From Actinomycetota bacterium (GTDB taxonomy: Bacteria; Actinomycetota; Actinomycetes; Nanopelagicales; Nanopelagicaceae), in NCBI GenBank assembly GCA_009699795.1, contig WLNK01000010.1, positions 1-17,813 of the forward strand: a stretch of DNA of 17,813 nucleotides. Direction: 5' to 3'. The first letter of the stretch is position 1; the number at the start of each line of letters is the position of its first letter. Both the position numbers and the translations under genes were made by a program. Positions 7,386 through 13,127 of this stretch are shown here, in pieces. The notes under the pieces were generated by a model, which made no database searches, had not been told where the DNA came from, and saw nothing but the letters and a program-made list of their open reading frames with translations.

Positions 7386-7696
7386 TACTTCTTCTTTCCC
7401 TGCTTAAATATTCTTAGCAAGATCTCATCTGCCACAAGCTTTGCATCATGTTTAGTTTGTGCAGCGTTCTTCTCGGCATTCTTTAATACAGTTTCGACAG
7501 TTGTTTTTGTAACGTTTCCAACCATTGGTCCATACTTCTTTGAAAAAAGTGAGTGAATTATTTGGCTGACAGAATCGGCAAGTTCGGCACGAGCTTGGTC
7601 CAGCGTTGGTTCTGGTTTCTTAACGTTTCCTTGAAATTCCAGCAGAATTGGTCGCTCTGCTCGCATACGAGCAATAGTTTGATCCTTATCTGACAT
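7385..7696 (-). CDS. Unrecognised 103-residue protein coupled to glutaredoxin
   Basis: I do not recognise this family. Starting at ATG 7696 it gives 103 residues: a charged N-terminus, then a mostly helical amphipathic segment (about 31-100, TLDQARAELADSVSQIIHSLF and TKTTVETVLKNAEKNAAQTK) and a very basic tail ending KQGKKK. There are no cysteines, signal peptide or membrane segments. The open frame extends upstream to 7831, but that would run through the start of the divergent metalloprotease gene; ATG 7696 follows a GAGAAT box by six bases and is preferred. Its stop overlaps the glutaredoxin ATG by one base, so the two are made together. A small nucleic-acid- or ribosome-binding protein would fit the charge pattern, but this is a guess. 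Confidence 0.7.
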   Translation of the reverse strand: MSDKDQTIARMRAERPILLEFQGNVKKPEPTLDQARAELADSVSQIIHSLFSKKYGPMVGNVTKTTVETVLKNAEKNAAQTKHDAKLVADEILLRIFKQGKKK

Positions 7697-7702
7697 AGGC
7701 GC

Positions 7703-7708
7703 ATTCTC
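7703..7708 (-). promoter_or_regulatory. Weak putative -10 box for the 103-residue gene
   Basis: Minus-strand GAGAAT followed by six bases and the ATG at 7696. It departs from TANNNT at the first base but keeps the A at position 2, the T at position 6 and the N6-ATG spacing seen at other gene starts. It lies in the 34-bp divergent gap shared with the metalloprotease. Confidence 0.3.
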
Positions 7709-7717
7709 GCATCCTGA

Positions 7718-7723
7718 TAGCGT
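7718..7723 (+). promoter_or_regulatory. Putative -10 box of leaderless promoter for the metalloprotease gene
   Basis: TAGCGT, then seven bases (TGGCGCC), then ATG 7731. No Shine-Dalgarno lies between the box and the start codon, so the transcript would be leaderless or nearly so. Confidence 0.45.
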
Positions 7724-7730
7724 TGGCGCC

Positions 7731-10106
7731 ATGTCAACCAAGCTGCGCAGGGTATTGGTTGTCTTCACCCTATTCGTAGCTTTTCTGCAACCAAGTGATG
7801 CTTTCGCATATGGGCGCGAGTCAGAAGCCAATGTTTGGGGCGCGGTTTACGCAACTTCAGTTTCTAATACACCACTAACGCAAGGCCCATCACCTAAATA
7901 CGTACTTGAGAAAAAATCTACAATCTTTGTTAAATACATTGATTTTCCAGACTGGGCAAAAAATGAATTCCAACTAGCGGTAGATGTTTGGGCTGCAAAC
8001 TTCGCATCAACGGTTCCAATCAATATTGAAGTTTCTTGGACCTCAATTGCAACACCAGGAGTGCTAGGACAGGCACGGCCTGAATCACTTCGAAGCGAAT
8101 TTACAGGTGCGCCCGACTCGACTTTGAGTTATCCCATCGCGCTAGCCAATGCGATATCAGGTCGAGATCTAAATCAAAACCGAGCTGAAATTCTCATTGA
8201 TGTAAATTCCAATACCACTTGGTATCGGCCAGATACTGGTCGATCTATTTCACGAAATGAATTTGATCTCGAGTCAGTCTTCCTTCACGAAATTGCTCAC
8301 GGACTCGGATTCCTTTCGAGTGACCACTTTGAAGATAATCCGACTAAACCAAATTACGGAAAAATCACATTAGATGATCCAACTCCCTTCGATGCTTTTG
8401 CAGTTACCTTCGAGGGAAAAAGACTTGCCGATTACCAATCAGGTTCACCTGAACTTCAAACCGCCGTGACATCTCGCCTTGAATGGGTGGGCGAACTCGG
8501 TATTCAAGCCAACGGTGGTGTTAGACCTCTTTTACATACTCCAAATCCATATGTAGAAGGTTCATCAGTAAGCCATCTTGATGAAAATACTTTTGCAAAT
8601 ACAGGAATTAATTCAGTAATGACTCCCGGTATTGCACCAGCCGAGATTTATCATCAACCCGGTCCATTGGTGTTGGCGATGATGGATGACATGCGAGGTA
8701 AGCCTTCATCAGGGCTTGCAAAAGTTGTTCCGCAGAGCGTCAAGAGCGTTAAGGCGCTAATTTCTGATTCGTCTGCGCTGATTTACTTTGGTCTTCCGGA
8801 GAATAATCGTGAAGCTCAAGTAACTGAATATCGCATTAAAAATCTTAAAACTGGCATAACGAAAAAATTCTCTTCAAGCCCCGCCAATTTCACAGGATTA
8901 AAAAACGGAACCGCATATACTTTTTCAATAACAGCAGTAAATGAAGTTGGTCAATCAGAGGCAAAAACTACAACGCCAATAACGCCTAGCGCGACGTGGA
9001 AGAAAACAATTTTAGATGGCGCAGCAGATGCGAGATATTTATCGACTGCAACTTTTGGCTCTAACCCTGCCCTTCTTTACAGTAATTCCAAATCTGGTGA
9101 GCTCATTCTTTCAACTTGGAACGGAAAGAAGTGGGTTAAGAACGTTGTAGATGGAACAGGCGGAGATGAAGGCCAAACCACAAATCCCATAAGCGGTGTT
9201 ACAACAATGTGCGCGAACACCGTTGATAAGAAGCCACTCCTTCACATTTTCTATAGCGAGCCTGTTGATCAAGATCTGCGATATGCAACATTCGATGGAA
9301 AAAACTTCACATATGAAATCGTCGACGGTAACGCACCCACTGTGAACGATTACAGGGATGCTAATCGCACTAAGACAAATGGGAAATTGAGTACTTCGAT
9401 GGCTTGCGTAGCTGATGGCCGAGGAGTTCAAGTTTTCTATCGTGATGACACGCAAGGCATCCTTTTGGGAGCTGCAAAACTTAGCGGCGCTTTAGATTGG
9501 GTATACGAACTCGTCGATGGTGATCTCGTGGCTGATGGACGAAGCGATGGAAATGTTGCTTTCGCGCTCGATGCATACTCTGACGGAAAGAAAACTTGGG
9601 TTTTATATGACTCTATGCGCCCGGTAGATAACTCGCGTGATGCAAAGTTTGGTGAAATTAGATTGGCGGTGCGTTCGACAATCACTGCTCGCACTTGGAA
9701 CTATAAGACCTTAGATTCGACTTCTACTGCGCCATTTGTTCCGGGATACGACGTTGATATAACGCCAAGCCGAACTGGCGTAAATGCAACCTGGTTAATT
9801 ACACCTGTTGCAAATGTGCCAAACCCTCTTCAAATTCGCTGGGTTAACGTTGAAAAAAGTGGATCAGCAAAAACTATTTCTGTTCCAAACTTTGGAACAC
9901 CAGATAAATTCCTAACCGGAGATGGCAAAACAACTATATTTAATTGCCAAGAGCGCTTATGTGCCCTCGACACTGCTACAAGTAAAGTTACTTTGGTTTC
10001 AAAAGAACAAAACCCAGACGGTGTTAAATCCGCCTGGGTCTTGATCAATAAAACTCGTTACCTTGTTGCTGGTATTAAAGGCCAGCTAACACTTTTACGT
10101 CCGTAA
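7731..10106 (+). CDS. Secreted zinc metalloprotease with Fn3 and propeller-like repeat domains
   Basis: 791-residue exported protein. A signal peptide (basic MSTKLRR, hydrophobic core to about residue 18, likely cleavage after SDAFA near 26) is followed by a catalytic domain (about 60-330) with HEIAHGLGF at 186-194: zinc ligands H186 and H190, catalytic E187. The canonical metzincin third ligand position (196) is Ser, so H199, D198 or H282 in SHLDE may serve instead. NSVMTPG around M297 looks like a Met-turn. Residues about 333-420 read as a fibronectin type III domain (YRIKN, LKNGTAYTFSITAVNEVG). The rest contains repeats W-x5-VDG at 423, 468, 526, 590 and 656 with LxYA and FYxD strands, a pattern of secreted propeller-like proteins. 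Cysteines C494, C559, C739 and C744 are all in this last part. There is no membrane anchor or sortase signal. Likely extracellular protein degradation; the substrate is unknown. Confidence 0.8.
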   Translation: MSTKLRRVLVVFTLFVAFLQPSDAFAYGRESEANVWGAVYATSVSNTPLTQGPSPKYVLEKKSTIFVKYIDFPDWAKNEFQLAVDVWAANFASTVPINIEVSWTSIATPGVLGQARPESLRSEFTGAPDSTLSYPIALANAISGRDLNQNRAEILIDVNSNTTWYRPDTGRSISRNEFDLESVFLHEIAHGLGFLSSDHFEDNPTKPNYGKITLDDPTPFDAFAVTFEGKRLADYQSGSPELQTAVTSRLEWVGELGIQANGGVRPLLHTPNPYVEGSSVSHLDENTFANTGINSVMTPGIAPAEIYHQPGPLVLAMMDDMRGKPSSGLAKVVPQSVKSVKALISDSSALIYFGLPENNREAQVTEYRIKNLKTGITKKFSSSPANFTGLKNGTAYTFSITAVNEVGQSEAKTTTPITPSATWKKTILDGAADARYLSTATFGSNPALLYSNSKSGELILSTWNGKKWVKNVVDGTGGDEGQTTNPISGVTTMCANTVDKKPLLHIFYSEPVDQDLRYATFDGKNFTYEIVDGNAPTVNDYRDANRTKTNGKLSTSMACVADGRGVQVFYRDDTQGILLGAAKLSGALDWVYELVDGDLVADGRSDGNVAFALDAYSDGKKTWVLYDSMRPVDNSRDAKFGEIRLAVRSTITARTWNYKTLDSTSTAPFVPGYDVDITPSRTGVNATWLITPVANVPNPLQIRWVNVEKSGSAKTISVPNFGTPDKFLTGDGKTTIFNCQERLCALDTATSKVTLVSKEQNPDGVKSAWVLINKTRYLVAGIKGQLTLLRP

Positions 10107-10117
10107 AGAAGTAGCTA

Positions 10118-10216
10118 TTACTTAGCGTTACGACGCTGAATGCGAGTCTTCTTAAGAAGTTTCTTATGCTTCTTCTTCGCCATACGCTTGCGTCGCTTCT
10201 TAATAACCGAACCCAT
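10118..10216 (-). CDS. Ribosomal protein bS22 (AURKAIP1/COX24-domain mini-protein)
   Basis: A 32-residue, extremely basic protein beginning MGSVIKKRRKRMAKKKHKK and ending RIQRRNAK. It matches the actinobacterial AURKAIP1/COX24-domain protein, identified structurally in mycobacterial ribosomes as bS22, a small-subunit protein near the decoding region. Over half of the residues are Lys, Arg or His. In mycobacteria the gene (Rv0500B) lies just downstream of proC, as here, although here one secreted-protein gene intervenes. It is 39 bp downstream of that gene and may be cotranscribed; a minus-strand TAACCT at 10258-10253 and a purine-rich GAGAAAG eight bases before the ATG could give its own start. 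It converges on the metalloprotease gene with 11 bp between stops. Easily missed by gene finders because of its size. Confidence 0.92.
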   Translation of the reverse strand: MGSVIKKRRKRMAKKKHKKLLKKTRIQRRNAK

Positions 10217-10255
10217 AAATCACACTTTCTCTATCGTTGAACTTGAGTGCAAAGG

Positions 10256-11455
10256 TTACCGCGAAATAAGGTGGAAAATCGAAATCGTTTGCGCGCCTAT
10301 CCCCTTCGCAAGCACGCTAATCCCACCATCTGGAGAATATGTAGCCGCAATTGGCGCCCCCATAGCTGGATTTGTATAGCCAGAAGTAATTACACCTTTG
10401 CCATTAAAGAGCACTACTAAAGATTGCCCTTTCGCTAATTTTGATCCGGATAATCCAGCTGGAAGTGCTGAAGGAGCCATTGCAACTGCAAAGTTGCCAC
10501 CTGACAAATTCATGCCGATCGCTTTCCCGCTTCCTGAATATCTCGTCGTCCATGTAGGAGCAAATTGTGAAGTGAATTTAGTAATTGCTATTTCATTTCC
10601 TTTCGGCGAAATAACATCACCGGTAAGAAAGGATGATGGGGTCGAACTATTCCAACTTCTCTTCGCCTTCGGGGCCGAACTCCTGACTACTGAAGCTATT
10701 GTCGCTGTTTTTGAAATTTTAATTAATACTCCATCAATAGCTCCGACTAATTTCTTGCCACCAAGTGTTTCGCTACTAGATCCAAAGGCGCTCACCGTTG
10801 CGTCAGAATTTCTAGTCACTGCATTAATCGAAGTCTTACTTGTTCCAATAGGTACCAGTTTTCCAAAGATTCCGGTCTGAGAAACTGAAAGTACAAATGC
10901 ACCATTCGCCCGCAATCCAGCGATAGTGGCTCCTTTTGAATCTACTGCAATGGCTGTGACGAGTGCGGAGGCTTTCAGGGGAAAAGAAAATGTTGAAATT
11001 AAATCCCCATTTGGCGATAGAAGCCAGAGGCTTATTTGGTCCATATCTTTGCGCAACTTTGGAAGTGTTTCGATGTTTACTCCGTCGGGGTTAATTGCAC
11101 CGATTTGTGCAGTAACAGTCTCAGGCGCTGGAATTGATGAACTACTTCCGGCCAGCCAAATATTTCCGGAGCTATCAGAAGTGATTACCGTAGCCATTTC
11201 ATTTTGACCGCTATCTATTACTTTGCTCCACACATCTGAACCACTTAAATTCTTAGCAACAACTGTTACATCAAGAGTTGCCGAAGTCGTTGAAGTAAAT
11301 GTAATTAAATTTGTCCCGCTACTTGCAATGCCTTCTGCTTGAATATCTGCGGTAATAACAGTAGCTTCCTTAATTGCAATTGGTTTTGGTGCAGCAATTG
11401 CAGAACTGGAATTCGCAACGATAATCGCAAAGGCAACAAGAACGAGCTTTCGCAT
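10256..11455 (-). CDS. Secreted Ser/Thr-rich repeat protein, possible beta-propeller
   Basis: 399-residue protein of unknown function. The N-terminus MRKLVLVAFAIIVA is a classic signal peptide with likely cleavage after SAIA or SAIAA (residues 21-22). The mature part is rich in Ser, Thr, Ala and Gly, lacks cysteine, and shows repeated units of roughly 50-60 residues: EGIASSGTNLITF, ATVITSDSSGNIWLAGSS, VTAIAVDSKGATIAGL, INAVTRNSDATVSAFGSS, KAIGMNLSGGNFAVAM, and PIAATYSPDGGISVLAKG. The D-x-x-G turns followed by a hydrophobic strand resemble propeller blades. No enzyme motif, lipobox or C-terminal anchor is seen, so the protein is probably released or loosely cell-associated. It starts 2 nt after the proC stop, with no visible Shine-Dalgarno, so it is likely co-transcribed with proC, an unusual partner. 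Confidence 0.7.
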   Translation of the reverse strand: MRKLVLVAFAIIVANSSSAIAAPKPIAIKEATVITADIQAEGIASSGTNLITFTSTTSATLDVTVVAKNLSGSDVWSKVIDSGQNEMATVITSDSSGNIWLAGSSSSIPAPETVTAQIGAINPDGVNIETLPKLRKDMDQISLWLLSPNGDLISTFSFPLKASALVTAIAVDSKGATIAGLRANGAFVLSVSQTGIFGKLVPIGTSKTSINAVTRNSDATVSAFGSSSETLGGKKLVGAIDGVLIKISKTATIASVVRSSAPKAKRSWNSSTPSSFLTGDVISPKGNEIAITKFTSQFAPTWTTRYSGSGKAIGMNLSGGNFAVAMAPSALPAGLSGSKLAKGQSLVVLFNGKGVITSGYTNPAMGAPIAATYSPDGGISVLAKGIGAQTISIFHLISR

Positions 11456-11457
11456 TT

Positions 11458-12261
11458 TTAGGCTAATTCTTGTGAGCGCTTATGCGCAGCAGACATTGCG
11501 TCAGCAACAATCTGTGAAAGATGTGAATTTTCAAAAGATGCGAGAGCGGCTGCCGTTGTTCCCTTTGGACTCGTGACTTTCTCGCGAAGAGTGGTTGGAC
11601 TATCTCCTGATTCAGCCAAGAGCGCAGCAGATCCAACGATTGTTTGAATCGTAAGAGTTGTTGCATCAGCATCGGATAGCCCAAGTTTTTTCGCTCCTGC
11701 AATCATCGACTCGACGAATGCAAAGAAGTAGGCAGGTCCAGATCCACTTGTTGCAGTTACCGCATCCTGTAAATCTTCGGCGACTTCTATAACTTTTCCA
11801 GTAGCAGCTAAGAAACCTTTGACATAGTCACGTTGTTCATTTGTAACACCGTCACCAAGTGATATTGCGGCTGCACCTTTACCGACCAACGTAGGTGTAT
11901 TTGGCATTACGCGAATTACAGGATTTGAACCACCTGTATGTTCAGAGATAAATGAAATCTTCTTTCCGGCTGCAAAAGTAACAATCAGAGTTTTTGCGCC
12001 GAGTAGCTCTTTGATCTCAGCTAGAAGGGCCTGCATATCCTGAGGCTTGGTCACTAGGAGCAGAACATCGCTTTTGCAGACATCTGTAAGAGTCGCGGCC
12101 TTTACTCTGTAACGGTCAACCAATTCATCAGAGCGTTCTTTGCGCTTCTCTGAAATTGAAATTAATGAAGGCTTCACTCCAAATGAGATGAGGCCAGCAA
12201 TTAAAGCTTCGCCCATTACCCCGGCGCCAATTACTCCGACGCGAAATTCAAGATTAGCCAT
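11458..12261 (-). CDS. proC: Pyrroline-5-carboxylate reductase
   Basis: 267-residue NAD(P)H-dependent enzyme that makes L-proline from 1-pyrroline-5-carboxylate in the cytoplasm. The Rossmann dinucleotide motif VGVIGAGVMGEA lies at 8-19. Further P5CR landmarks are LLLVTKPQDM (67-76), IRVMPNTPTLVGKGAAAIS (116-134) and the C-terminal signature DAVTATSGSGPAYFFAFVESM (167-186), where S174, G175 and P176 line the substrate site. Length is normal for the family. ATG 12261 is preceded by TACTCT-N6, the leaderless arrangement, and only 30 bp separates it from the divergent cysteine-rich protein gene. It heads the likely transcription unit proC, secreted repeat protein and bS22. The gene is intact and the call is secure. 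Confidence 0.96.
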   Translation of the reverse strand: MANLEFRVGVIGAGVMGEALIAGLISFGVKPSLISISEKRKERSDELVDRYRVKAATLTDVCKSDVLLLVTKPQDMQALLAEIKELLGAKTLIVTFAAGKKISFISEHTGGSNPVIRVMPNTPTLVGKGAAAISLGDGVTNEQRDYVKGFLAATGKVIEVAEDLQDAVTATSGSGPAYFFAFVESMIAGAKKLGLSDADATTLTIQTIVGSAALLAESGDSPTTLREKVTSPKGTTAAALASFENSHLSQIVADAMSAAHKRSQELA

Positions 12262-12267
12262 AGCGAA

Positions 12268-12273
12268 AGAGTA
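12268..12273 (-). promoter_or_regulatory. Putative -10 box of leaderless promoter for proC
   Basis: Minus-strand TACTCT, then six bases (TTCGCT), then ATG 12261. The -35 position for this promoter would fall at the first codons of the divergent gene on the other side of the 30-bp gap. Confidence 0.55.
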
Positions 12274-12277
12274 CGCG

Positions 12278-12283
12278 TAGGCT
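12278..12283 (+). promoter_or_regulatory. Putative -10 box for the cysteine-rich protein gene
   Basis: TAGGCT followed by eight bases (CTGCGACT) and ATG 12292. It lies four bases from the oppositely oriented proC -10 box, so its own -35 region would overlap the first codons of proC. Confidence 0.45.
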
Positions 12284-12291
12284 CTGCGACT

Positions 12292-13101
12292 ATGTCTGAA
12301 ATAAAGCCAGGTTTCGCACGCGATTGGGTTGAATTCACCGATCCAAATGACCCAGAAGAAATCTTTAAATGTGACCTCACATGGCTTACATCTTTTTGGA
12401 CCTGTATTTACGGTGATGGTTGCAAGGGTGTATTTGAAAATCGTCCAAACGATGGCTGCTGCACAGAAGGCGCGATGTATTCGGATGAAGACGACGAAGA
12501 GCGCGTTCGCAAAGCTGCTGCAGATTTAACGCCAGATATGTGGCAGTTCTGGGAGCAAGCGCAACCTAAGAAGCCAAATGGCCAACTTCGAATCTCAGAT
12601 ATAGATGAAGATAAAGAGAGAAAAACACGTACCGTTGATGAAGCGTGTATTTTCTTAAATAGAAAAGATTATTCTGCTCCAGGTTTTACTGGAACTTTTG
12701 GTTGTGTACTTCACCACCTCGCACAGAAAGAAAATCGCCACTTTGTAGACACCAAGCCAGATGTTTGTTGGCAACTTCCTCTTCGCAGAAGTTATGAAAC
12801 TCGCGAAGTTGGCGAGCGCGAATACTCAGTGACCGTCATCGGTGAATACGAGCGCCTGGCATGGGGCGATGGTGGAGATGATTTCGATTGGTACTGCACA
12901 TCAAATACAGATGCGCACGTTGGTAGCGAGCCTGTTTATATTTCAAATAAGACCGAGCTCGAAGCCTTGATGGGTAAGGATGCCTACGACGTACTCGCCG
13001 CACATTGCGACAAGAGAATCGCTGGAATCAAAGATGCCCAGGCTCGTTCACTCCCGCTCTTTGTAATTCAACACCCAGCAACACTGGCCAACGGGCGCTA
13101 G
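12292..13101 (+). CDS. Cysteine-rich cytoplasmic protein, possible metal-cluster (YkgJ/DUF3109-like)
   Basis: 269-residue protein without signal peptide or membrane segments and with ten cysteines: C27, C38, C44, C56, C57, C119, C138, C159, C202 and C239. The order C-x10-C-x5-C-x11-CC followed by TEGAMYSDEDD, then ACIFLNR, GFTGTFGCVLHHLA and KPDVCWQLPLRR, resembles YkgJ/DUF3109-type proteins, where clustered cysteines (CC-x-E-G, C-x-L, KPxxC) bind zinc or an iron-sulfur cluster. H141 and H142 could also take part. I cannot assign it firmly to that family, and no enzymatic role is known to me. It is divergent from proC and 26 bp upstream of radA; its stop codon TAG forms the first bases of the likely radA promoter. 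The start is fixed by the divergent promoter layout. Confidence 0.75.
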   Translation: MSEIKPGFARDWVEFTDPNDPEEIFKCDLTWLTSFWTCIYGDGCKGVFENRPNDGCCTEGAMYSDEDDEERVRKAAADLTPDMWQFWEQAQPKKPNGQLRISDIDEDKERKTRTVDEACIFLNRKDYSAPGFTGTFGCVLHHLAQKENRHFVDTKPDVCWQLPLRRSYETREVGEREYSVTVIGEYERLAWGDGGDDFDWYCTSNTDAHVGSEPVYISNKTELEALMGKDAYDVLAAHCDKRIAGIKDAQARSLPLFVIQHPATLANGR

Positions 13102-13121
13102 TCACCGGTTGGTTCTACTCT
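13099..13121 (+). promoter_or_regulatory. Putative radA promoter, partly matching the RecA-NDp (PafBC-type) DNA-damage motif
   Basis: TAGTCACCG (13099-13107), eight bases, TACTCT (13116-13121), six bases, ATG 13128. The known actinobacterial RecA-independent DNA-damage promoter is TTGTCRGTG-N8-TANNNT. The upstream element matches at six of nine positions and the N8 spacing is exact. The -10/ATG distance implies a leaderless radA transcript. The -10 part is reasonably secure; the damage-response assignment is tentative. Confidence 0.45.
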
Positions 13122-13127
13122 CCTCTC

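Noticed and set aside
7697..7831. 45-codon upstream extension of the 103-residue protein
   Set aside because: It would cover the metalloprotease start and signal-peptide codons on the other strand and its putative promoter; the residues look like antisense of that region.
10094..10126. Short inverted repeats (TTTAC/GTAAA and GCTA/TAGC) as a terminator between convergent genes
   Set aside because: Stems are four to five A/T-rich pairs without a U-tract, too weak to call a terminator.
10398..10880. 160-codon plus-strand open frame
   Set aside because: Antisense to the secreted repeat protein; no signal, motif or start context, and its hydrophobic/proline-rich make-up mirrors the Ser/Gly/Ala-rich sense frame.
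13005..13127. 41-codon upstream extension of the RadA frame
   Set aside because: It lies inside the cysteine-rich gene, and the zinc finger begins right after ATG 13128 as in other RadA; a promoter-like TACTCT sits six bases before that ATG.
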